Below are positions 1 to 6,969 of a stretch of 17,564 nt of DNA, piece after piece. The DNA comes from an uncultured Burkholderiales bacterium (GTDB lineage: Bacteria > Pseudomonadota > Gammaproteobacteria > Burkholderiales > Burkholderiaceae_E): NCBI GenBank assembly GCA_903831925.1, contig CAIKZV010000377.1:1-17564 (forward strand), written 5' to 3'. Position 1 is the stretch's first letter, and the number at the start of each line of letters is the position of its first letter. The notes below the pieces were generated by a model. That model was not told the origin of the DNA. It ran no database searches and saw only the letters and a program-made list of their open reading frames with translations. The translations under genes were made by a program, and so were the position numbers.

Positions 1-1148
1 ACCTGAAAGAGGCCCAGCCCTGCGCCATGGACAAGCAGCGAACCCGCCATCAGCGCAATCGATGGCGTGCTGCGCCAGCAGGCGATCGCGCCCAGGCCGA
101 TGATGATGCCGAGCATCGCGACAAAGGCGCTACGCGGTGCACCGAGCCGGTTGATGATCCAGGGCGCGACGCTTGACCCGACCAGTGAGCCCATCGCCCA
201 GACCGCCATGAGCGCGCCGACCGCAGGCGTTTCCCAGCCCGCGACGCGCACCAGAAAGTAGGGCGCGATCAGTGGCACGGCAAAGCTCGCAAACTGCACG
301 ACCACTGCGGCAAGGTTGATCAGCCAGAAATCGGTATTGCGGGTGACCTCTCTCGGCATGAAGGGCCTGTCTGTGTTGCGCTGTCGCCGGATGAAGGCGG
401 CCATCGAGACAACGCCCGCCAGCGCGATCGGCCAGGGCGCCCAGAGCGGCACGCCTTCGGCACTGGCACCCAGCAGGGCGGGCGCAAGCAGCAACAAGGC
501 CATGCTTGCCGCCAGCATCGCCGAGCCGCCGGTATCGAAGGGCAGCATCGTGCGCGTCGAAGCCATCGGCTCGTCACGCCCGAGTCGTCGCATGCCTGCC
601 AGTGCCAGCAGCGCAATCGGGACCCGAAACCAGTACACCCCCGGCCAGTCGATCGCGGCGATCATCAGTCCACCGGCAATCGGCGCCAGCACACCGGCAA
701 TGGCCGCCATCGCGGTGTACGTCGACAAGGCCCAGGTGCGGCGACTTTCATCGAAGAGCAGCGTGGCCATCGCCGGCGCGCACGACAGCGTCAGCGCCAC
801 CGCAATCCCTTGCGCTACCCGTGCGGCCAGCAGCCAGCCATAAGTGGGCGCCAATGCGCAGGCGGCAAACGCGATGGCGGCAAGCATCAGCCCGGCGCGA
901 AACACTCTGCGATAGCCGATTCGGTCGCCGAGCGCACCGAACCCCAGCATCAGGCTGCCGTAGGTCAGCACATACGAGACGGCGACCCAGCGAATCGAGG
1001 CGGTCTGCAGCGCGAAGGCCTGGGTGATCGCCGGAAACGCAATATTGACCGCGAAGTCGAGTGGCGCGATCGAGGCGCCGAGCCCGACGATCAGAAGCCC
1101 GACGATGCCTGGTCGCCGAGCGTCAGCCGGCTTGATGATCGATCCGCA
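1..1148 (-). CDS. DHA2-like MFS transporter (3' end outside window; start unresolved)
   Basis: Conceptual translation of the minus strand gives about 380 hydrophobic residues without a stop up to the window edge. This is a major facilitator superfamily proton-coupled transporter, probably an exporter in the inner membrane. TM1 carries the DHA2-like pattern APLDFAVNIAFPAIT. The loop after TM2 has motif A, GALGDRIGYRRVF, followed by AARVAQG in TM4. Repeated hydrophobic segments continue to base 1. The frame opens directly behind the TGA of the SnoaL-like gene (1149-1151) and is the same frame, yet it contains no ATG, GTG or TTG until GTG at 971, which would delete TM1. The ATG at 1147-1149, overlapping that stop as TGATG, would be the natural coupled start, but it reads only eight codons to a TGA at 1123-1125. 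Either an indel lies in those codons, or a rare start such as CTG at 1094 is used. Substrate unknown. Confidence 0.8.
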
Positions 1149-1643
1149 TCAGGGCTTTCTGCGTCCGTAGACGTCGTCGATGCGGTTGCCGGCAAAGCCC
1201 TTCTCGTAGGGCGCCAGCACCTTCAGCGTGATGGCGACCCGCTCGAATTGCCAGCCTTGTGGCGTGCGGCGATAGCGGTCGTCATAGCGCGCCGACATCC
1301 AGTAGGCATGCTCGCCCTCGGGCAGGGCATAGACCATCGGCTGCCACAGATACCAGCTGCCGGTGGCGGAATCGCCGTCGACCTGGATGATCGGATTGAC
1401 CACCATGTGCAGCGCAAACGGCACTCGCTTGGAGGAGCCCTGAAAGAAGGTGCGGATCGCCTCGCGGCCGTCGTGGGTGCCCATAGGGCCGCCGTCCCAG
1501 ACCGCGTCTTGCGTGAACAGCGAGGCGATGCCATCGGCGTCATAGCCGGCATCGCAATAGCCGCAATAGGTGTGCTTGAGCTGCTTGATCGCTTCGATAT
1601 CGGCCAGCCATCTGACCAGCTTTGCGGTGTCGTCGGTCTGCAT
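1149..1643 (-). CDS. SnoaL-like / NTF2-fold family protein
   Basis: About 164 residues, the usual size for a single-domain cone-shaped SnoaL_4-type protein; members are small cyclases, isomerases, dehydratases or ligand binders. Visible family features are an N-terminal helix (IEAIKQLKHTYCGYCD) with Tyr and Asp at the usual pocket positions, LFTQDAVWDGG, GREAIRTFFQG, and the beta-strand stretch LHMVVNPIIQVDGDSATG followed by WYLWQP. There is no signal peptide, so it is probably cytoplasmic. Two adjacent ATG codons exist. GGAG at 1649-1652 lies 2 nt from the first (1646) but 5 nt from the second (1643), so I prefer 1643. It sits 46 nt behind the BNR-propeller gene and directly before the MFS gene, so the three are probably co-transcribed. 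The reaction cannot be read from the sequence. Confidence 0.85.
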   Translation of the reverse strand: MQTDDTAKLVRWLADIEAIKQLKHTYCGYCDAGYDADGIASLFTQDAVWDGGPMGTHDGREAIRTFFQGSSKRVPFALHMVVNPIIQVDGDSATGSWYLWQPMVYALPEGEHAYWMSARYDDRYRRTPQGWQFERVAITLKVLAPYEKGFAGNRIDDVYGRRKP

Positions 1644-1648
1644 CATGT

Positions 1649-1652
1649 CTCC
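1649..1652 (-). promoter_or_regulatory. Shine-Dalgarno GGAG that favours the second of two ATGs
   Basis: On the minus strand GGAG is followed by AC-ATG-ATG. Spacing to the first ATG (1646) is only 2 nt, too short for efficient initiation; to the second ATG (1643) it is 5 nt. This is why the SnoaL-like gene is started at 1643. Confidence 0.55.
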
Positions 1653-1689
1653 AGTAGCCGGTGCGAACGGCCGATCGGCGAGCGCCCGC

Positions 1690-2658
1690 TCATGCCGGCA
1701 GCATCAGCATCGATCGAACCTCGCCGAATTCACGCCGCAGTTTCGTCCAGGTGCTGCCGCCATCAAGGCTTCGAAAGATCTGCCCGAGGTTGGTGACGGT
1801 AAACATCACATCGGGGGCGGCGATATGCGAGCTGATGCACCAGGGCGTGCTGTTGATCTCACCCGGCAGGCCAACGTCATGCCAGCTGCTGCCATGGTCG
1901 CGCGAGCGCAGCAGGCGTCCGGTGGAGCCCGGCGGGCCGTTGCCATTGGTCAAAAAGAGATTGCCGTCGCCATCGGCCCGCGCGGCGATGGTGCGGGTGT
2001 ATTGCCAGGTCGAGTCGAGCATCTGATGCGTCCAGGTCTCGCCATCGTCCTCGCTGCGATGCAGTCCCTTGTTGGTCGTGGCAAAGACCGTGGTCTTGCC
2101 GTTGCGCACGACCGCGATGCCGTGGACATCGCCCGAGATCAGGCCATTGTCGAGACGTGCCCAGGTTCGCCCGCCGTCGCGGCTGCGATGCACCGCATCG
2201 ATTTCGACACCCGCCCATACTGTGTCGCGAACCAGCGGATCGAAAAGCACCTGCGTCACGCGCGGCTTGCCAACGAAGATGCACTCATCGGCCAGTTGAA
2301 CACTGAGCTTGCGCCACGATTGGCCGGCATCTTCCGATCGGTAGAGCGCCGCCGGATGCGTGCCGGCAATGATCACATCGGCATTGAAGGGGTCCTGGGC
2401 CAGCGCCCAGGTGCAATCGCCATCGAAGGGGCCTGGCAGATGCGTCCAGTGCCGATCAGCCTCTGACCATCGATAGATTCCGGAGTCGGTGCCGGCCAGC
2501 ACTTGCCCGGGGCGCTGCGGATGCGCCGACAGTGCCCAGACACGGGCTTCGAGATAGAGGCCGGATTCGCTGTAGGGGCGCTCCCATGTCTCGCCGAGAT
2601 CGCGGCTGAACCAGACTGACGTGCCGGCAGTGCCGACACAAAGGGTGAAGTCGGTCAT
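1690..2658 (-). CDS. Seven-bladed Asp-box (BNR/sialidase-type) beta-propeller protein
   Basis: 322 residues made of regular repeats. Six clear Asp-box motifs (S-x-D-x-G-x-[ST]-W) occur at residues 18-25, 108-115, 159-166, 202-209, 252-259 and 297-304. A degenerate seventh is at 64-71 (SEADRHW). The spacing of 43-51 residues predicts a seven-bladed propeller, with strands such as VWAG and VFATTNKGLHRS before the boxes. The fold is shared by sialidases, xyloglucanases, Vps10/sortilin and the photosystem II factor Ycf48, so fold alone does not give the activity. There is no signal peptide, which argues against a secreted glycosidase. The start is well placed: GAGGA at 2664-2668 lies 5 nt before the ATG. 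It is the first gene of the leftward operon with the SnoaL-like and MFS genes, which suggests a role around a small molecule that is bound or modified and then exported; that role is inference. Confidence 0.85.
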   Translation of the reverse strand: MTDFTLCVGTAGTSVWFSRDLGETWERPYSESGLYLEARVWALSAHPQRPGQVLAGTDSGIYRWSEADRHWTHLPGPFDGDCTWALAQDPFNADVIIAGTHPAALYRSEDAGQSWRKLSVQLADECIFVGKPRVTQVLFDPLVRDTVWAGVEIDAVHRSRDGGRTWARLDNGLISGDVHGIAVVRNGKTTVFATTNKGLHRSEDDGETWTHQMLDSTWQYTRTIAARADGDGNLFLTNGNGPPGSTGRLLRSRDHGSSWHDVGLPGEINSTPWCISSHIAAPDVMFTVTNLGQIFRSLDGGSTWTKLRREFGEVRSMLMLPA

Positions 2659-2681
2659 GAGGGTCCTCGCTGAGAAGACCG

Positions 2682-2711
2682 ATCCTAGGCGCCGCCCGGT
2701 CAGGGCGTCAA
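2682..2711 (-). promoter_or_regulatory. Predicted sigma70-type promoter of the BNR-SnoaL-MFS operon
   Basis: On the minus strand TTGACG (2706-2711, five of six matches to the -35 consensus) is followed after 18 nt by TAGGAT (2682-2687, four of six to the -10). Transcription would start near 2675, leaving a leader of roughly 17 nt that carries the GAGGA ribosome site of the BNR gene. The site lies in the 95-bp divergent gap between this operon and the ABC operon. It is a prediction by eye only. Confidence 0.45.
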
Positions 2712-2753
2712 CGCAAGGCCTTCATTTTCAGCATGCGGATAGAATCCGGTCGG

Positions 2754-3809
2754 ATGACTAATGTGCTGTCTAACCTCAGGCCCTTTGTTCTGCCCCTGAC
2801 CCTGATCTTGATGGTCTGCGCGGTGCTGCTTGCCTTCGATCGCGGCGGCGCATCCGGCGCCGGGATTCAGCGCGTGGCGATCGTGCAGCATGCGTCCCAG
2901 GGGGCGATCGATGCCGGTGTCAAAGGGGTGCGTGACGCATTGGCAAGCGAAGGCTTTGTCGATGGCAAGAACATCCGCCTGACGATGTACAACGCTCAGG
3001 GCGATTTGCCTACGGCCAACGACATCGCGAGAAAAGTCACCGACGGATCCAGTGATCTGGTCATCACGGCCAGTACGCTATCAATGCAGATCGTGGCCAA
3101 CGTCAATCGGCAATCGAAGGTCCGGCATGTCTTCGGCATCGTGAGCGATGCGGCCTCGGCGCAGATTGGTGTCGGCGTCGAGCCGCTCGACCATCCACCC
3201 TGGTTGACCGGATACACCAGTCTGGCCTCGGTTCCCAACGCGCTGAAACTGGCACGTGAACTGAATCCGGGTTTGCGTCGCGTCGGCCTGATCTGGCACA
3301 CCTCTGAGGTCAGCTCGCAGATCTACACCCGCGAGACGCGCAAGGCCTGTGCGCAGATGGGCATCGAGCTGCTCGAGGCCAATGCCGAAAATCCGACCGA
3401 GGTCGGGCAGGCGGCCCAGTCGCTGGTGGCGCGCGGGATCGATGCCTTTCTGATCACCGGCGATGTGGTCGTGCTGGTGGCCGCCGATTCGGTGGTCAAG
3501 GCTGCCAGGGCAGGGCGGATCCCGGTGCTGACCGTGATTCCGCCGACCGTGCGCAAAGGAACGCTCTTCGATCTCGGACTCGACTATGAGCAGATTGGCC
3601 GCAACGTCGGTGTACTGGCCGCCAAAGTGCTTTCAGGCACATCGCCCGCGACGCTGCCGATCATCAATCTGGCACCCGAAACCTTCTATCTCAATCTGAC
3701 CGCGCTCGAGGGCCTGCGGGATCGGTGGCAGGTGAGTGATGCGATCAAGGCCCGCGCAGCGCTCGTGATCGACAAGGATGGCGAGCACCTCAAGGCGGCC
3801 GCGCGCTGA
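2754..3809 (+). CDS. ABC transporter substrate-binding protein, PF04392 (TrpX-like) type
   Basis: About 351 residues. A short N-terminal segment with an Arg is followed by a hydrophobic stretch (LTLILMVCAVLLAF) that acts as a signal peptide or membrane anchor; no clear lipobox is visible. The periplasmic part follows the ABC_sub_bind pattern: a first beta-strand VAIVQHAS, VRDALASEGFVDGKNI, DLVITASTLSMQIVANV, VGLIWHTSEVSS, and a late LGLDYEQIGRNVGVLAAKVLSG. Known members bind small ligands, including tryptophan in streptococcal TrpXYZ. An upstream ATG at 2733 is in frame. Neither start has a strong ribosome site; the shorter one gives the more normal signal-peptide n-region. It is the first gene of the operon, 18 nt before the STAS gene. 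The permease and ATPase downstream complete the importer. The ligand is unknown. Confidence 0.88.
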   Translation: MTNVLSNLRPFVLPLTLILMVCAVLLAFDRGGASGAGIQRVAIVQHASQGAIDAGVKGVRDALASEGFVDGKNIRLTMYNAQGDLPTANDIARKVTDGSSDLVITASTLSMQIVANVNRQSKVRHVFGIVSDAASAQIGVGVEPLDHPPWLTGYTSLASVPNALKLARELNPGLRRVGLIWHTSEVSSQIYTRETRKACAQMGIELLEANAENPTEVGQAAQSLVARGIDAFLITGDVVVLVAADSVVKAARAGRIPVLTVIPPTVRKGTLFDLGLDYEQIGRNVGVLAAKVLSGTSPATLPIINLAPETFYLNLTALEGLRDRWQVSDAIKARAALVIDKDGEHLKAAAR

Positions 3810-3827
3810 CATCGGGCCGAGACCGAC

Positions 3828-5159
3828 ATGGACATTGTTTCGCATCAATCAGGAGAGCAGCTCGTGCTCGGGATCACCGGCCGGCTCGATGGTCAGTGGT
3901 CGGATCATCTCGACAATTATGTTGACGAGCGATTGCGCAGCGGACACCTCGACATCGTGTTCGACATGGCAGATGTGTCGTTCCTGAGCTCTGCAGGCAT
4001 CAGGGTGATCGTCGGTGTGCACAAGAAGCTTGCGGCCATTGAGGGGCGACTGCTTGTTCGCAATCTGACGCCACAGGTCAGTCAGGTCCTGGCGCTGACC
4101 GGCGTACTGGCGCACCTCAGGGTGGAGGTTGCCGACCCGGCCAAGCTTGAGGGCGTCGAGCCCGCGCTCGGTGGTCGCGGTGCGCCGGCGGATGATCCGT
4201 CGACTCGCCCGCGTGCCGGGCGGCCGCTGCCAGAATTGCCCGCAAGCGAGACCACCCGTTTCGACCTTTTTACCCGCAATGCTCCACCCATGGTCTGCAG
4301 GCTCCAGGGTGATCCGTCCTTGCTCGACGGTTGCCGATTTTCGCCGACAGACTGCGAAGCCCTTACCCTGGGTGCCGATACTTTCGCGCTTGGCCTGGGT
4401 GCACTTGGTAACGGTTTCAGCGATTCGAGAGCTTATTTCGGCGAATTCATGGCAGTCGGCGGCGCGGTTGCCTGCCAGCCGGCCGATGGGTTCACCCGCT
4501 GCGATTATCTGGTCAGCGAGGGCGATTTCACCCCGCAGATCCAGTCGCTCTACAGCCTGGTGTGCCAGGGCGAATTCAGCCATCTGATCCGATTCGAGCC
4601 GATCGAAGGCAAGCGTTCGATCGGTCTCACGGCGCTGGCCAATGCCGCGCTGTCGCTGGTCGACACGCCGCTGGCCTGCATAGTGATCGTCGCCGAATCG
4701 GCCGGACTGATTGGTGCCGGCCTGCGCCGCTCACCGGTTTTTGAACCCGACGCGCAGGCGCCGTTCAACTTTCCGGCCATGCGTGATTGGCTGTCATTTT
4801 CCTGCGAGCGTCTCGATGCCGGATCGACCGCGATCGTGGTCGGCGTGCTTGGGTCGCCGCAGCATTGCCCGCAGGCCCTGCTGCCCTTTTTGCGGCCGCT
4901 TGGCCCGATGGATGGCCCGACTCACAGCCCGACTCACAGCCCGATCGGTCATCTGCACGGATCGCCCTTCCGTTACCGGCCCTTGCCGCGCGATGCGATC
5001 GAACTGCAGCGGATTGTCCGGCCGTTTTTTGACGGGCAGTCGGCCCAGGGCGTGATGCACCTGCTGTGTGACGACCGTGTGCCCGATCGCATCGACGAGA
5101 GTACCTTCATTCGAGGCGCCTGCTGGGTGGCGCCGCTCGTTCAGGGTCTTGCGCCATGA
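3828..5159 (+). CDS. STAS-domain protein with large unrecognised C-terminal domain, inside an ABC importer operon
   Basis: 443 residues. Residues 1-102 form a STAS domain of the anti-sigma-factor-antagonist type: GITGRLDG, a DIVFDMADV strand, then SFLSSAGIR, whose Ser54/Ser55 are at the position phosphorylated in SpoIIAA/RsbV-like proteins. A Pro/Arg/Ala-rich linker (about 108-142) leads to about 300 residues I cannot assign. These contain ALGLGALGNGFSDSRAYFGE (186-205), RSIGLTALANAALS (263-276), IVIVAESAGLIGAG (285-298) and a low-complexity His/Pro/Ser stretch near 361-378. No transmembrane segment is visible, so it is probably cytoplasmic. Its TGA overlaps the permease start (ATGA at 5156-5159), which implies coupled translation. 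Location and fold suggest that it controls the transporter, as MlaB (STAS) does in the Mla ABC system; this is inference. A SpoIIAA-like partner-switching protein is the alternative, but no kinase or sigma factor is nearby. Confidence 0.82.
   Translation: MDIVSHQSGEQLVLGITGRLDGQWSDHLDNYVDERLRSGHLDIVFDMADVSFLSSAGIRVIVGVHKKLAAIEGRLLVRNLTPQVSQVLALTGVLAHLRVEVADPAKLEGVEPALGGRGAPADDPSTRPRAGRPLPELPASETTRFDLFTRNAPPMVCRLQGDPSLLDGCRFSPTDCEALTLGADTFALGLGALGNGFSDSRAYFGEFMAVGGAVACQPADGFTRCDYLVSEGDFTPQIQSLYSLVCQGEFSHLIRFEPIEGKRSIGLTALANAALSLVDTPLACIVIVAESAGLIGAGLRRSPVFEPDAQAPFNFPAMRDWLSFSCERLDAGSTAIVVGVLGSPQHCPQALLPFLRPLGPMDGPTHSPTHSPIGHLHGSPFRYRPLPRDAIELQRIVRPFFDGQSAQGVMHLLCDDRVPDRIDESTFIRGACWVAPLVQGLAP
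4916..4939 (+). repeat. Two perfect tandem copies of a 12-bp unit inside the STAS gene
   Basis: cccgactcacag occurs at 4916-4927 and again at 4928-4939, followed by a third partial start (cccga). In frame it encodes the repeated tetrapeptide P-T-H-S of the low-complexity segment. It looks like a recent in-frame slippage duplication in a flexible loop. Confidence 0.85.
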
Positions 5160-6097
5160 GCCTGCTGCTGGGGTCGCTCACGATCGGCATCATCGTCTCG
5201 CTGCTTGCGCTCGGCGTGTACATCAGCTTTCGGATCTTCAAATTTCCGGACATGAGCTGCGAGGGCAGTTTCACTCTTGGCGCAGCGGTGGCGACCGTCC
5301 TGGTCGTTTCGGGCAGCGGGCCGCTGATGGCGACGCTCGCGGCAGTGGTGGTCGGTGGTGCGGCGGGGGCGCTGACCGGCGTGATTCACACGCGTTTCAA
5401 GGTCAATGACCTGCTCGCCGGGATTCTGGTGATGACCGCGCTGTATTCGATCAATCTGCATGTCATGGGTACCAGCAACCTGCCGCTGGGGTCGGCCGAC
5501 ACCTTCGGGAGCGTGGCGACGAAAATCGGAATGTCGCTGTCGGGTGGCACCGAGACGGTGAGTCTTCTGGGCCGGCCGGCGACAGTTCAGGACCTGTCGA
5601 TTCTGGCGGCGACCGCCCTGATCGTGGCGGTTGCGACGCTGCTGCTCTTTGCGTTTTTCAATACCCAGATGGGACTGGCGATGCGCGCGACTGGCGACAA
5701 CAGCCAGATGATCCGGGCACTCGGATCGAGCGACGCCGCGATGCAGACAGCGGGTCTGGCCCTGTCTAACGCCATGTGCGGCCTGTCGGGTGCGCTGCTT
5801 GCGCAATACCAGGGCTTTGCCGATATCGGCATGGGGATCGGTACCCTGGTGACCGGCCTGGCCAGCGTGATTCTCGGTGAGGCGCTGGTAGGTTCGCGCA
5901 AGCTCGGTCATCTGCTGGTGGCAACGATTCTGGGGGGACTGCTCTATCGGCTTCTGGTGGCAGTGGCGCTGCGTATCGGGCTCAATCCCAATGATCTGAA
6001 GCTGGTCACGGCCGCCTTCGTGCTGGTGGCGCTCGTCTCGCCGATGCTCTACTCGCAATGGCGCAAGCGTCGCGATGCCGGGGCGCAAAATGCTTGA
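5156..6097 (+). CDS. ABC importer permease, BPD_transp_2 (TrpY-like) type
   Basis: 313 residues with about eight or nine hydrophobic segments; an inner-membrane permease. The hallmark of this subgroup, a PD-x4-EGSF-x-LGA stretch after TM1, is at residues 31-43. Further typical motifs are FKVNDLLAGILVMTALYSINL and a cytoplasmic coupling region AMRATGDNSQMIRALG, which contacts the ATPase. The C-terminus ends in the basic stretch QWRKRRD. The start overlaps the stop of the STAS gene by 4 nt, and its own stop overlaps the ATPase start, so binding protein, STAS, permease and ATPase genes form one translation-coupled unit. It belongs with the PF04392 binding protein; the substrate is unknown, and amino acids are a family-based possibility. 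Confidence 0.92.
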   Translation: MSLLLGSLTIGIIVSLLALGVYISFRIFKFPDMSCEGSFTLGAAVATVLVVSGSGPLMATLAAVVVGGAAGALTGVIHTRFKVNDLLAGILVMTALYSINLHVMGTSNLPLGSADTFGSVATKIGMSLSGGTETVSLLGRPATVQDLSILAATALIVAVATLLLFAFFNTQMGLAMRATGDNSQMIRALGSSDAAMQTAGLALSNAMCGLSGALLAQYQGFADIGMGIGTLVTGLASVILGEALVGSRKLGHLLVATILGGLLYRLLVAVALRIGLNPNDLKLVTAAFVLVALVSPMLYSQWRKRRDAGAQNA

Positions 6098-6902
6098 GAT
6101 CAGCGATATCCGCAAGACCTTCAATGCCGGTACGAGCAATGAAGTGCGCTCGCTGCAGGGCGTGTCGCTGACCGTTGAAGACGGCTCGTTTGTCATCGTG
6201 CTCGGCACCAACGGCTCGGGCAAATCGACGCTGCTCAATGCGGTGGCGGGCGGTTTCATCGTTGATCAGGGTTCGATCAGGATCGATTGCCAGAACGTGA
6301 CTGCATGGCCTGAGCATCGTCGAGCGCAGTACATCGGCCGTGTGTTTCAGAACCCCTTCAGCGGTACCGCGCCCAATCTGTCGATCGCCGAGAACCTCGC
6401 GCTCGCCTCGCGCCGCGGCCAGTTCCGCGGCATGGGTCGGGCGCTCGATCGCGCGCAGCTTGGCCAACTGCGTGAAGCGGTTGCGACGCTCGGCATGGGA
6501 TTGGAAGATCGCCTGGATAATCTGATCGGCAGCTTGTCGGGCGGACAAAGACAGGCGCTGACCCTCCTGATGTCGACGCTGGTCAAACCACGTTTGCTGC
6601 TGCTTGATGAGCACACCGCAGCGCTCGACCCCAAGAGTGCTGATCAAGTGATTCGCATCACCGATCGGGTGGTGACCCGCGACCATCTCACGACGATGAT
6701 GGTGACGCATTCGATGTCCCAGGCGGTGAGTCTGGGCGACCGGCTGATCATGATGCACCGGGGGCGCATCATCCAGGACCTCCAGGGCGCCGAAAAGCGG
6801 CGACTGAGGCCGGAGGATCTGCTCGCCCGATTCGAGGAAGTCCGCCGCGCCGATCTGCTCGATGAGTCGGCTGCTGACCTGCTCAGACGGCGGTATATCT
6901 GA
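6090..6902 (+). CDS. ABC importer ATP-binding protein (TrpZ-like)
   Basis: 270 residues with a complete nucleotide-binding domain: Walker A GTNGSGKST, Q-loop in FQNPFSGT, signature LSGGQRQA, Walker B LLLLDEH, D-loop ALDP and the switch histidine in MMVTHS. Walker B has Glu-His after Asp, where other ABC ATPases more often have Glu-Pro; this is common in this subgroup (LLLDEHTAALDP). Two starts are possible: ATG 6075 (23-nt overlap with the permease) and ATG 6090 (8-nt overlap). I chose 6090 because family proteins begin M-L-x-[IL]-x-x-[IL]-x-K-x-F. It energises import by the adjacent permease. The C-terminal tail of about 35 residues (RPEDLLARFEEVRRADLLDE) is helical and polar, and could be the contact for the STAS protein; that is speculation. 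Confidence 0.93.
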   Translation: MLEISDIRKTFNAGTSNEVRSLQGVSLTVEDGSFVIVLGTNGSGKSTLLNAVAGGFIVDQGSIRIDCQNVTAWPEHRRAQYIGRVFQNPFSGTAPNLSIAENLALASRRGQFRGMGRALDRAQLGQLREAVATLGMGLEDRLDNLIGSLSGGQRQALTLLMSTLVKPRLLLLDEHTAALDPKSADQVIRITDRVVTRDHLTTMMVTHSMSQAVSLGDRLIMMHRGRIIQDLQGAEKRRLRPEDLLARFEEVRRADLLDESAADLLRRRYI

Positions 6903-6926
6903 ACGCGATGTCTGCGTCGGCAGATT

Positions 6927-6954
6927 CCGAGTCGGTGGCTGACTCGGTGGCTAA
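6927..6954 (+). repeat. Inverted repeat with imperfect 12-bp tandem duplication between ATPase and EamA genes
   Basis: CCGAGTC (6927-6933) and GACTCGG (6941-6947) are perfect complements and form a 7-bp stem with a 7-nt loop. The same stretch is an imperfect direct repeat, GTCGGTGGCTGA then CTCGGTGGCTAA. There is no T-tract after the stem, so it is not a standard terminator. It may weaken read-through from the ABC operon into the transporter gene 16 nt later, or it may be inert. Confidence 0.5.
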
Positions 6955-6969
6955 GTAAGGGTCAATTTG

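Noticed and set aside
810..2466. Two long plus-strand frames (810-1796 and 1570-2466) opposite the MFS, SnoaL and BNR genes
   Set aside because: Their translations show no fold or motif, and they run across the boundaries of three genes with recognisable domains on the other strand.
5141..6259. 372-codon minus-strand frame opposite the permease gene
   Set aside because: Composition is dominated by His, Arg and Gln and lacks motifs; the opposite strand holds the permease with its EGSF signature and coupling motif.
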